64,000 nt of DNA. It comes from Polytrichum commune (taxonomy: Eukaryota > Streptophyta > Polytrichopsida > Polytrichales > Polytrichaceae). Of the stretch, positions 38,074 through 48,989 are shown piece after piece. Numbering within the stretch: the first letter of the stretch is position 1; each line of letters opens with the position of its first letter. Both the position numbers and the translations under genes were made by a program. The notes under the pieces were generated by a model. The model ran no database searches. It was not told the origin of the DNA and saw only the letters and a program-made list of their open reading frames with translations. The DNA is taken from positions 50,175,554-50,239,553 of the forward strand of contig OX485803.1 of assembly GCA_950295325.1 (NCBI GenBank). Direction: 5' to 3'.

Positions 38074-40568
38074 GTTAACCCTTAACTTCTTGAGCCTACA
38101 AAAGGATTGTTTTGAATGCATTTCACTCAATGTTGGTTGTAGATTTTTCATGGACAACTTTTGAGGTTAAAATGGAATTTGTATGTAGGATCTTTAAACA
38201 CATGAGATGAATTATTCCGAGGGAAAAAATGGGCATGAACAACCATTTGAATTTTTAGATTATAATAATTGAAGAAATGGATGCACAATAGAATGCCATA
38301 TTTTATCACCCAAATAAAACTTTGACCAATCAAATTTAATCGGAGAATGAGCAGAATGTTTATGCGATCCACTAGTTGGGAACAACGTAATAGTTGAGCA
38401 CCTCCGCGAATTCTCAATCCAAAATGTGCAAACCACAACAGGTTGGCTACCTTGCATATGGAATGTAAAAATGTCCCATGTTTCTAACCCCACATATGCA
38501 AAGAATTCCCCAAAAATCAAAGAGTGCCCAAATGTTAAAATGAATGTTGATGTGAGCACAAAAGGTTGTTTTTATATGCCACATCAACAAACAATTCACT
38601 TTTACCAATATATACATCATCGATGCTATGTCGAAATTGGAGTGGCAATCATTGATTGGAGTCAGCACCCTCAAATGAGCTCCCAACACAACAACAACAT
38701 GACCAACTCCTACTTTGTTTATTTATTCATATTCTAATCATATCCAAATTGCAAGGCTCATGTGTCTATGGGTAAATATTAATGTTGGCTTGATGTTTGA
38801 ATTTATTTTTATTGTGAATGAATGGGTCAAGTGAGTTAATGTAGGGAAGAAATAGTCAATCAAGCCAAAATGAGCTGCTTGGGAAGTTAGGGTTGATGAC
38901 TATATCGATAGAGCTTCATGGTGGCTAGGAAAACCCATCCAGTTGAACGCATAGAATCGTAGTGTATTGTTTTACAAAGATTATAAATTTCAATTTATTT
39001 TCTAAAATGTAGTAAGCTCGCTTTACTTCAAAAACGACATCAAAGACCTTGAATCAGTCCGGTGGGGTCCAAGTGAGACTTATTATTGACTCTCAACCGT
39101 CCCTACATTGGTGTTTGTTTTCACTAGGGCTCCTTCCTCCACTTTACATGGTTGCCACAAAACCCGAGTGTATAGTGTACTGGATGACCACACTCATTGT
39201 TGGGAATACTAATTAACCGGGAAATGCCAAAGAAGCCGGACAAATGGTTGTAAGGTGCATTTGTCAAAGATATTTTCTTAGTTTTGTTCTTGCACTTGGA
39301 ACCAGTCAAGCTCTAAGGGCCACTTCACACTTGAGCCAAGAGCCGTGATCATGAAATTATGAGAGCCCAAAAGAAAGTGTCCAAAGGCCGTTCCAACACA
39401 CCTCCAAAATCATGTAGTATGGTCATGGATCCTCAAGTGTAGTGTGAAGTCATATGTGACTCAGCCCTCAACCAAATGCTATTTCAACGAATGTCCATTC
39501 ATGCGGGCCCTCACACATGATAAAATCAAATAAATCAATGGTTGCGAGCGTTCGGATTGTCATAGTCTTCTGGTTTTGTGTTAGGCCTACCTCCAAGAGA
39601 TGGTTTTTGAAAGTAGTCCAAGTGACCATGAAATATGATCCATTGGATGCCATGTAGGAATCCGTGTAGACTTCACATCCATCTTGCATTCACGTACTCT
39701 GTTGGTCCCTCAAGCGTAGTGTGAAGCGAACTTGGACCGGCTCCGCCTTTTCCACCAATGAGAGTGCTTGAATTGTAACAGTCACGGGCTCTCAGTCTCG
39801 TGTGGAAAGTGGCCCTAACTTTCGTCACCTCAAGAAAACCAATTGCGATGATTGTTTTGGCGGACCTTGAAGTATTTGAACCCCTTCTTTGGTAAAAAAA
39901 AATGCTAGATAAGTGAAATTAGCAAGGTCACTGACATGACATCTTCTTCTTTGTATCTTATAAACTAGCCAATGAAAGTATTGTTTTTTGTTAAGGAATC
40001 AACATCATTTTTTGACAGAAAATGTTTGTTAAATGATTTGGTGGAGATCAATGACAACAATTTTTATGCCAATTGTATGAATGCAATCTATAATCCGTGT
40101 TTTACAGTTTTCTTTTATGTTCCAACACCAAATAAAAAGTCCAACTAATTTTCTACGATACATATTTCATTGATATGGATCGCACCCCCAACCATTTAGG
40201 GGTGTTTTGAGAGTGGGTTTACATTAGGGTTTGGGTTCAAAATTCTTGAGGTCCAAAATGCCCTTTTACCATACTTTTGGATTGAAGATTGGACCCCATT
40301 TAAGCTTGAAGATTGATTCCTCAAACTAGAAGATTCACTTCTTGAGTGGGAACTGGCGAGACCGGGCAAAAAAATGATGCTACAATAACACCACTTAATT
40401 TTTTTCATTCCTCATATCCGAACCCTAAAGTAAACTCATCAGGTCCAAAAATTTGCTCTCGAACAATAGGATTTCTTGATTTTGGTGTCTCTTTGGTCTC
40501 GGACTTTGGTGTAAACCCACCCTAAGATCACATTATATCCCAAATCAAGTGTAGTTGTTGTAACCTAA
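38074..40568. other. No supported gene; contains a dispersed repeat
   Basis: AT-rich intergenic DNA. The block at about 39530-39770 matches 12080-12290. The phrases CCTCAAGTGTAGTGTGAAG and CCTCAAGCGTAGTGTGAAG occur about 280 bp apart, near 39430 and 39710, suggesting an internal duplication. No reading frame has a known domain. Confidence 0.4.
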
Positions 40569-40991
40569 GGGTTGTTTACCATAGGCGTAGTCGTGGTTGT
40601 GGTTTACTTTCTATGGTTCTATTTCCATGGAAAATACATAAGAAATACCAACCACAACCACCTCTACCCCGTCAACCCCACTACTACGTATGATTAAGCA
40701 ACTTTGAGGTGGTTGTTCATACTCATGTGGCATCATTTCAGAGTTTGAAAAGCTAAGGTTTGGGGAGAAAGTTGAGGAAACAACCACTTTAACATTACAA
40801 TAAAAAACCAACAAGGATAATAATCGCTCTAATTTCTTCTCAAGTCCCATGATAGATCATGATTTAAGAAACCTGTCCCACCATCAACCACGTCCACAAG
40901 GACTCACATGAGGCAAGTGCAAATGTAAAATAACCGTACTTGGGGTTGATTACTGTGGTTAATCACCACCACCACCATTAGCGTAAACAAC
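40569..40991. mobile_element. Possible Tourist/PIF-Harbinger-like MITE
   Basis: The left end GGGTTGTTTACCATAGGCG is an imperfect inverted match to the right end CATTAGCGTAAACAACTA, and GGTTGTGGTTTAC-type inner sequences also pair. GGG plus TTGTTTAC is typical of plant PIF/Harbinger MITE termini. A clear 3-bp duplication is not seen (TAA on the left). It lies about 160 bp upstream of the thioredoxin-fold gene. Confidence 0.4.
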
Positions 40992-41153
40992 TATCCAGTG
41001 ACCAAAAACTGGGTTTTCGATATTCAGGTTTTAGCTCCGAAGCGAAATCCTGGTGGGTGGGAGTTCGAAAGAACAGTTTGGTTGGACTTGGAGATTGTAA
41101 GGTGAGAAATTCTGCAACCCGAAGGAAGGCTGTCGACGACGAGGAGGAGGAGG

Positions 41154-43786
41154 ATGATGGAGGGAGAGGCCAAGGTGGATACCCTTCTCAATCATCTGCG
41201 AGAATTCTCAAGGTGCTCATGATTCTGGTCCTTTGACACAGGCATTTAGGGTTTAGGGTTTAGGATTTTAGCAGCGATCATCATCAATCTGAAGAGGATG
41301 GATCGTCAATTTGTCATTTCGATCGATTGTCAACTTAGGAGACTCCTCATGCTTCCTCAAATTGAGCAGGTACTACACAGGATATCCACGAAAGGACCAA
41401 ATCTCACGAGTCTTGGAGTTCAAATCGGAGCGCCAATTTGTTGAGCTTCTTCATGAAGGCCAGCCGGTAGCTGTTGCCTTCACACTCAAGTATTATGAAC
41501 CTCGCCGCATTTGGAGCATTCTTTGATTGTTGTTGTATGGAATCTCTTATTTGAACTGGCCGAATGATGGGGCAAACCTCACGGAAATTCTCATCGGTCT
41601 CATATAGGCTTGTGTATAGATATGTGGCGGCTGTTAGTTGGTTGAATAGTCCTCATCAGTGTTTCCTTTGATGGCCATACAAAGCGAGAATTCGATAACA
41701 AGTCGGTAATAATGTCCATGCTTATCTCACCCCGAAGGAATTTCAAATGTAATACCAAAGATTAACACGGGAAATTGCTCTTGGTAATCATAACCTGTTG
41801 TAGATTATCAATGATGTGAATGGAGAGGGGTTTTATCACCTGGGAGTCCATTGCCAGAGAGTCCATAAAGGATTGAAATAAAAAACCATGTTCATTGTAG
41901 TTTTGTAGCCACTATAGTATGCTCAAAGAAAAGAATGCGTGGCTAGTAATTTCTGAATTCTGAATTCGCGAGAGCCACCCTTGCCACATGTTAGAAAAAC
42001 TAGAAGATATACTGGTCCTTATCTCTGTGCTTCCACTTCATATTAGTTCCTGCAATTTTGTGGATGCAGATGTCCATGGACACGCCGTTTTGATCGTACG
42101 CTGGAGGATGCTGCAGCTGAGTGGTATCCGGACATCAAGTTTGTACGGGTAATACTTCTCATTTTATTTTATTTTTCAGAAATCGTCCTCAATTTTCGCA
42201 CATTTTGGGCTGTGGCATGTTTCCTTTAGAATCAGAATGTGCTTAACTGCTATCTGTAAGCAATTTGTGAAGATGTTCAAACTAGTAGGTAGGCTTCTAG
42301 CAACGATGAAGTATTGCTCAACGTGGCTGTTCCTATCCTTTGTCCACCTGTGCAGGTGGAATGCCCCAAATACCCAGGTTTCTGCATTGCTAGACAGCGC
42401 AAAGATTACCCATTTGTTGAGATCTTTCACAGTCCTAAAGTGGTAATAGTGTCTCACTTCTCTTGATTATATGCAGTGGACAGTAAACTGAAAATCTGCT
42501 AACTTGGTGAATTGTTTACATGGAATTATGCATTTGTGGAGGTCTCTCACAGCCCTAATGTGGTAGAGGTGTCTGTCTTCTCTTGAGGATATACAGTGGA
42601 TAGTAAACTTAGCATCTGCTTGATTGAGTTATTTGATGAATTCTTGACTTGGGGTTTTAGCAGAGTAGGATGTTACAATGCTTTAGATTTATAATCTTAT
42701 GGCTGGTGTCAATCATATCTCAATCTTTTGTGAGGTTTGTTATTGCAGGCAGAAACTCAGAAGGGGGTTAAGGAGAGTGCCGTTGCACGCTACAGCGTCA
42801 ATGTTACTCCGGTCTGTCCAACTCATCATCCCAACATTTCTTTACTTCGTCATTACCTGTATAGAGTGTCGGTTGTATTCCTTTCTGTATTATTCATACC
42901 TGTTTCCTGGTTACTTAGAAAAGAAAAATGGGAGTATATATAGGCAAATTGTCTAGCCAGATGTCTCCATGTACATGATAAATGTCTGGATGCTGCATCT
43001 GTGACGAAAGCAGTGACCACATTATCGCCTGCAATGCCACTACACTGTTTATGGTATTAGTTTAACATGCATAATAGTGTCACTTACCCTATTTTGAGGC
43101 GTATCCTAGGTTACATTGATGATTGACAACTTCACCATAATTGTCACGTCATGACACTTGGCATTCAAGTGCACTTGTTAATTAATATCTTGGCATGAGC
43201 ATGTTCAATACTGTTATGAGGTGCATGCCTATGTTACACAATGGTCTACAAGTTGACTTACGTGTACACAAATGACACTTGGGATTAGTATGCTCAAGAA
43301 TATCTTCCTCTTGCATACTAAAATGTAAACACATGACACTTGCCATTAGTAAGCTCAAAAATATCTTCCCCTTGCATAATAAAACGTAGACTATCATCTA
43401 AGGTATCCCAATGTGCTACTTTAAATGTCATAATATAGGTATTTTTTTCACATACAGAAGTTACTTATGGTGATGAATGGAATCATATTGGCAATTAGTG
43501 GGCGTGACACTTTGAGACCTCTAGGCATCTAGTTTAGGCCCTTCACAAATAGTGTACGTGACACTAAATACCATAAACGGTGTAGTGAAGATAAGCACCT
43601 GGAGGATATTAAGTGGGCTCAAGGTTCTACTTTTTTTGTTGCACATAAGTAAGAATTTACAGGGCTGAGATCTCACAGATAGTCTGCTGTGCGTTTTGAT
43701 TGCAGTACAACTATGACATGAGTCCTTATGGATTTCGTGAGTTCTTTAAGCGCCACAAGACAACAATTCAACAACAGGATGCCTAA
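41154..43786 (+). CDS. Thioredoxin-fold protein with CxxT site
   Basis: Six exons (41154-41212, 41370-41489, 42070-42148, 42356-42442, 42749-42811, 43706-43786), all with GT-AG borders, join in frame to 162 residues. The protein begins MMEGEAKVDTLL; either of two adjacent ATGs may start it, and the upstream one is used here. It matches, from memory, a plant thioredoxin-superfamily protein of about this length ending in a YDMSPYGFREFFKRHK-like tail. The expected active-site position after the central strand (VAVAFTLK) reads C61-P-W-T64, so the second redox cysteine is absent. Cys89 and Cys96 flank PKYPGF, and the likely cis-proline is Pro105 in DYPFVEIFHSP. No signal peptide or membrane segment is seen, so a soluble cytosolic or nuclear location is inferred. 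The substrate and role are unknown to me. It may be redox-inactive or monothiol. Confidence 0.88.
41245..41264. promoter_or_regulatory. Telomere-like motif in intron 1
   Basis: Two TTTAGGG units and a third lacking its last G lie 33 bases inside the first intron. Short telomere-like motifs near plant 5' exons act as telo boxes in some highly expressed genes. Function here is not shown. Confidence 0.6.
42534..42640 (+). repeat. Relic duplicate of exon 4 end and its intron
   Basis: Intron 4 holds a second, decayed copy of the end of exon 4 and the start of the following intron, 130 bp downstream. ATTACCCATTTGTTGAG becomes ATTATGCATTTGTGGAG and CACAGTCCTAAAGTGGTAAT becomes CACAGCCCTAATGTGGTAGA. 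The encoded YPFVEIFHSPKV would read YAFVEVSHSPNV. The copy has no acceptor in front of it, so it is probably not spliced in. Confidence 0.75.
43267..43387 (+). repeat. 61-bp tandem duplication in intron 5
   Basis: Two adjacent copies share ATGACACTTG, ATTAGTA and AATATCTTCC..CTTGCATA blocks with a few substitutions. A weaker third relative lies upstream near 43150. Confidence 0.8.
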
Positions 43787-44991
43787 ATTCCATTTCAACC
43801 TTGGCTGTCAGCAATGACAATGTGATGGAGCCGAGGTGGCAAAGAGCTGATTAGATTGCACACAGAATGTAAGGCAAAGAAACACCGAACTTTGAGAGTT
43901 TTTTAGGCCTAAAGAAATCTGCCTAGAATGGTAAGCTGGGAGGTGGTCAATGTGCTCTTGTATGTCCTTTGTTCCTGATATCAAGAGTCTGAGAGAACTC
44001 GGTCAAGGTAAGGCATCAGCATCTCTGTTTTAACTGGTGGGGCCACATTAACAGCTTCTTGCTAAGCCTTCCCTACAATTTTTTTGTCTAGTCTGATGCA
44101 ACAAGATAGAGCAATTGATCTAGAGGTTGTGAATGTATATCTTGCAGAGCATTTTCAACCACTCTGCTGTGTAATATAATTCAAGTGATGGGACTTTCTG
44201 GAAACACATTCTATTTCACTTACTTCATTTTGCATGCTCTTGATGTGGACGTTTCTACTCTAACTTGCCAAAATTTGTATCAGTTATTGTTCCTTTCTAT
44301 TAATTTAGGGAATTGTTAAATTGATCATGTAGTTTGTTAAAAACGACCATAAAGACGCGTTGTCCAGTCGCACGACCTGTCAAAATCTGATTTTTCATCG
44401 CACACATGAAGAGGAGCAAGATGTTAACTCTGTGTTAGAATTAATTAGCTTGTCCAACTTGGATGACAAGTCAGAACCTAGTTGACACCTTACGTATTGA
44501 CGGTGGTCAATTTAACAATCCCCCTAAATAATGCCTGGTATTTTGCACTCAGTTTTTCTCGGACACAGTATAAAGTGCGAGTTGCTGTAAATTGATTGTC
44601 CTAATTGTTCATTGATGAAGGGATTCTACTGCATGCAGTGCTCTGTAATTCATTTTTAATGAAAATTTGCAAGCCTATCCTGTTCATTGGATTAGGTTAA
44701 TTCTGTCAGGGAAGCCAAAAGCTGAAGCCGGAAAGCTCAAATCTTTGGGGAAAAAGTGACATCACAGACTTGGGTCCCAAAGGATGAGTTTCCACAAAAT
44801 TAGGACCAGGGAATCTCTGAGACTGAAGGACATACTATTTGGTGGTTTGATATCAGTGTTCTAAATGCTATTGTGTAAACAGAACCTGGCTTACGGAGTC
44901 AAGCAGCTGCATAGCAAACGAGATAATAAGTTAGGGAGCTCACCAAACACTTCCTGATACTCAACATGAGCATCAATTCTGTTCAGATTTA
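43787..44991. other. 3' flank of the thioredoxin-fold gene
   Basis: Probably contains the 3' untranslated region. No other gene is visible before the MITE cluster. Confidence 0.45.
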
Positions 44992-44993
44992 TA

Positions 44994-45213
44994 CTCCCTC
45001 TGTTTCAAAATAAAATTGTGGTTTCTATTTCAGTGCGGGATTAAGAACAGTGACCGGATTTGAACCACAATGCGCTTTTTAACCAAAATTGGGAGTTGCC
45101 GAAAAGTTGCCGACGTCTCTGTCATGCCCGGAGGAGGTCCGTAACGAAACCATGGTTTTATTCTGGCACGGAGTTTATGCAGAAACCATGGTTTTATTGT
45201 GAAACAGAGGGAG
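44994..45213. mobile_element. Stowaway MITE
   Basis: A 220-bp element with termini CTCCCTCTGTTTCA and its complement, flanked by TA on both sides (44992-44993 and 45214-45215). The inverted repeat extends to about 31 bp with four mismatches. CTCCCTC-GTTTC termini with TA duplication are the classic Stowaway (Tc1/mariner) signature. Confidence 0.92.
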
Positions 45214-45256
45214 TATGTATTTTTTTACTTCAATCAGAATCAATAGGCACTACTCA

Positions 45257-45800
45257 GGGCCGGCTTACACCATGGACCATGAAGTTGGAAAACATAAGAT
45301 GGCCTTTTTTCATGGTCCAACTTTCATGGTATGAATTCGTAAAAAAGCAATTTCCAAAGTTTTTTGGGCCCCTCACTTGGTGTAAATTGAATGTGGACTA
45401 AGAGGAATGACCATGCACCAAAAAGGGTAGTTTTGGGAGAAAAAATAATCCAAGTTTGATCATTCTCTTGTCTTCTCTTGTCTTCTCTTGTCTTCATCTT
45501 CTCTTCTCCAAAAATAAAATAAAATAAAATAAAAATCATTAAAAAATCATTAAAACAATATTTCTCTGTCGTGGGCCCTTACCATTTTCTACGAGTGCAC
45601 CTCTTTTGCCTCTCCGTTGGACCATGTCGGTGGATAATGTAGGCCTTAAAATATGTCTTTTGGGGACCTCAAACTTCATGATCATTTTGACATTTTTTTC
45701 CTTGGTGTAAACTGAAGTGGTCCTGGAACAAGTTCAACAACCAATCACATATTTTACAAAGCCTTGGGACGACTTCATGGTTCATGGTGTAAACAATCCC
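45257..45800. mobile_element. Tourist/PIF-Harbinger-like MITE
   Basis: Imperfect terminal inverted repeats: the left end begins GGGCCGGCTTACACCATGG and the right end, read in complement, begins GGGATTGTTTACACCATGA. Both continue with ACCATGAAGT. The 3-bp flanks are TCA and TTA, so the target duplication is imperfect or mutated. There is no coding capacity. A 10-bp TCTTGTCTTC tandem repeat and AAAAT repeats lie inside (about 45463-45535). Confidence 0.65.
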
Positions 45801-47564
45801 TTAATCCAGTTCATAACAATATTCATCTTCATGGAGTTGTTTTGTGCTAAAGTTAAAGTGAGAGGTCTAGTTTCAAAAAAAAAGTGGTGAATGAGGAGGG
45901 TTATGGTTTCTACTTGGTGTGTGGGCCACCCACTGGTTGCTAATTGCCAACAATGGTGCGATGCACTCTAACACAAGTTCATCAAAATATATTACAACGA
46001 CACTGTGACAATAAGCTGTGAGAAGAAGATTGTTGCAGATCATCCAATTCTCATGCAGACTTATAACAATTTGATGAGTTGGTTTTCTTTGAAGATATTC
46101 CAACTTAGATGTGTGATTCACATCCACCTTCACTTGCAATTGGTATTTGGGTCTTATTGCCTACCAATTTTGAATTCACAACTTGGCAATTGATTGTTTT
46201 GACACTAAAGAGCTAAGGTTCCTCATCATCACTCAATATATGAGATCATCACATATCCTTTGATCTTTCTTCCGCATCAACTTATTAAATTGTTCAATCA
46301 TAGACAATGGCTTTACTGAATCAAAGATTACATCATTACCTCTCATTCACAAGACCACGGTTTGCAATATAATTTTTGGTGGATATGATACAAGACTATG
46401 TATCCATTCAGAGTAAGAAATCACTCTTGTGATCATAACAATCTCACAAAACCAACACAATCCCTTTGGCTTGGCTCACGGTCTCTCAAATCTATCAGAC
46501 TCTTCTTAATTCTAGAATATAGTTTGACACGTAAGGGTAACTTGATGAATTCACAACTGAAGTGACTATAGTCTTAATATGAAGATTTCAACACACAACC
46601 TCACAATCAAAGTCAAGGAAGCACTACTTGTTGACTTCACAATTCAATCCACAATCCAACTTTATAACACTGGAATCAAACACAACACTTTGTAATCCAA
46701 TACAATCACCTTGGATATATTTAAATAACTTGGAGCACCAAATAACTGACTTGCAATTATGCATCCCAGATAAAAGCACTAAGACACAATTTGTGCTTGA
46801 TAATTTAATTCAAATTGGCTCAGAGGCCATGTTGTTTTAACAAAGTTTGATAGCAAGAAGATGAAGTTTTGAGCTCTCTCCTCTCTAAACTTCCTAGCCC
46901 TATATACCTTTGAGAAGGTCCATGTAGATATCAAGGAACATGCTTTATCCTATCAGGCTATGTCCATTTTTGTCACTACTTCTCATATCTCGAGACAATA
47001 GCCTTTTTAGACTTACTCGATTAGAAATTTCTAATCCATCTTAAGCCATATTTACACTTATTTTTAGATAAAGCTAGGAAAAACTAAAAAAAATTGCACC
47101 ACAATAAGTTTAAGGTTCTAAGTGAGGTCAGAAATACTGTAGACCTCAATGAGTTCACATAGAGTCTACCATTTGCATTACTTCCACTTCAAATTTTCAT
47201 ACTTTGGACCGCCATCCCTAGTGTAAACTCCTTGTGTCCAATTTTTGACTCTTGACCAATAAGAACACTTGGGTTTGGTGTTCTTTGGGTCTTGAAACCT
47301 ATTGTCAAACCCTAGCATCAAGAGCCCATGAGAATCTAAATACTCTTGCATTTTCCAATCCATGGGCAATACATGTCAGACTGCATGCAAAGGCAAGAAA
47401 AGATTGTTTGGTTTGAACATACCTCTCATTCATCCAAAACCCAAAAAATAAACATGGAAAAAATCCCTAATTTAGTGCAGACAAAGTCATTTAAGATGAA
47501 ACGACCATAAACCCTTATTTAATATTGGGATCAATATTGGCACTTGATAAACCTAATTATAAGG
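45801..47564. other. No supported gene
   Basis: AT-rich sequence; no recognisable coding domain on either strand. Confidence 0.4.
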
Positions 47565-47566
47565 TA

Positions 47567-47922
47567 CACTAAATAGTCCTCTTACTATGAGCCACAATAA
47601 TTTTTTGGAGCCCATGTCGATTCTCATTATGAGAATTAACGTGGGCCACATTAATTTTCAAACCATGCTAAATTTATAGTAGAAAAGTTAACTTGGGGCA
47701 TATTATTATTTCTTTTTCTAGAAAATCAACGTGGGTGAATATTTTGTTTGTACCACTTTTGATGTAAGGTGACTGTTTCGTTTTATGTAAGGTGTTGAAG
47801 ACTTAGGGGAAAAACTGAGGTCTTGGACCCACGGTAATTTCACCTTCACTAGAAAATGAGTGTGGTCCATGCTAAATATTTCCAAGCTAATTTTCCACCC
47901 ACACTAATAGGACTATTTAGTG
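47567..47922. mobile_element. Small element with CACTAAATAGTCCT termini
   Basis: A 356-bp element whose ends both read CACTAAATAGTCCT inward, with weaker pairing for about ten more bases. It is flanked by TA on each side (47565-47566 and 47923-47924). The TA duplication points to the Tc1/mariner group, whereas CACTA-superfamily elements start with CACTA but duplicate 3 bp, so the class is left open. Confidence 0.7.
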
Positions 47923-48184
47923 TAGTAACAATGGACAACAAGTTCCAGTAAACTATGTGCATTCCACATATGACTTGTAGGTTTTGATGAGGGGAGATAT
48001 TTAAGGTAGATGTACAACACCTAATTTGGCTACTTATCTTAATTGGGCACCTATATTTGAGTGGCATGTGGTCAAGTGTGGCTTTAAGAACAGATGCCAA
48101 AAAGACAGGTGTTCAAAAGAGATTGGTGACATATTCTAACGCTCAAAATATGAAAACTTTTCTAAACTCAATAGTCAACATAAT

Positions 48185-48203
48185 GGGGGGGGGGGGGGGG
48201 GGG
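48185..48203. repeat. Homopolymer of 19 G
   Basis: An uninterrupted G run about 130 bp before the large MULE. Similar long G or C runs occur near 2170, 10500, 56937 and 63465. Confidence 0.9.
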
Positions 48204-48989
48204 ATATGTATGACCACTTAATGAGCATGAGAATCTTCACTTTGACAATGAATGAGATATTCACATGAGCTCCAAAAATTATTAAGATTGTACCTAACCA
48301 TCTTGTGTGCTAATTGTGTGTTTCATATCGGGGAGTGCTATCTTGTGAGCGGTGAGCAGTGAGCGGTGAGTGATGAGCGGTAATTTGTGAGCGGTGAAGA
48401 AAACAAAATATTTGGTAATAGGACCCCTAGTATCCTATAACCGTGGCCTAAAGAAATAAATTTTTAGGGTTCAATAATAAGAAGATTGGGGAGGACAAAC
48501 AATATGAATGCTAGATTGCAAGTAGTGAGCAATGAAAAATACCAATATGTACATGACTCGGGGTTGCTAGTATGTAAGCATGCGAGTGTGAACCTGTGAG
48601 CCTTCAATTTTTTCCCGGTTATGGTTTGTAAATCCGTTGGGGGCCTATGATTGTGGAATTACATGTAAGAGTCTATAGTCCAAATGAACAACAAATGAGA
48701 ATGTTGCTATAACAATTTTGTATAAAAAATGAACTAATATACATTCAACTGTTGAAATAATAATAATGTAATTGGAGACAATGTGTAAGCAAACTCATGT
48801 TGAAAACAAGTGTAGCATATTAGAATGTCTCACTATAATACATATCAATGTAAAATTTGAATACATCATAACACCATCATGAGGGTGACATTTACGAAGT
48901 GCAAAACATAAAGAACAACAAAAGTGAATTGTAGATATAAATCGGGTAGTAGGTTTAAATTGTTGAAGTTCTTGGAAATCAAATATAAA

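Noticed and set aside
43706-43786. Alternative end of the thioredoxin-fold gene in exon 5
   Set aside because: Exon 6 is in frame, has a good acceptor and encodes the conserved FREFFKRH tail, so exon 5 is not terminal.
48185-48203. G run as the left end of the MULE
   Set aside because: The inverted-repeat similarity and the 10-bp duplication place the end at 48330, well inside this run.
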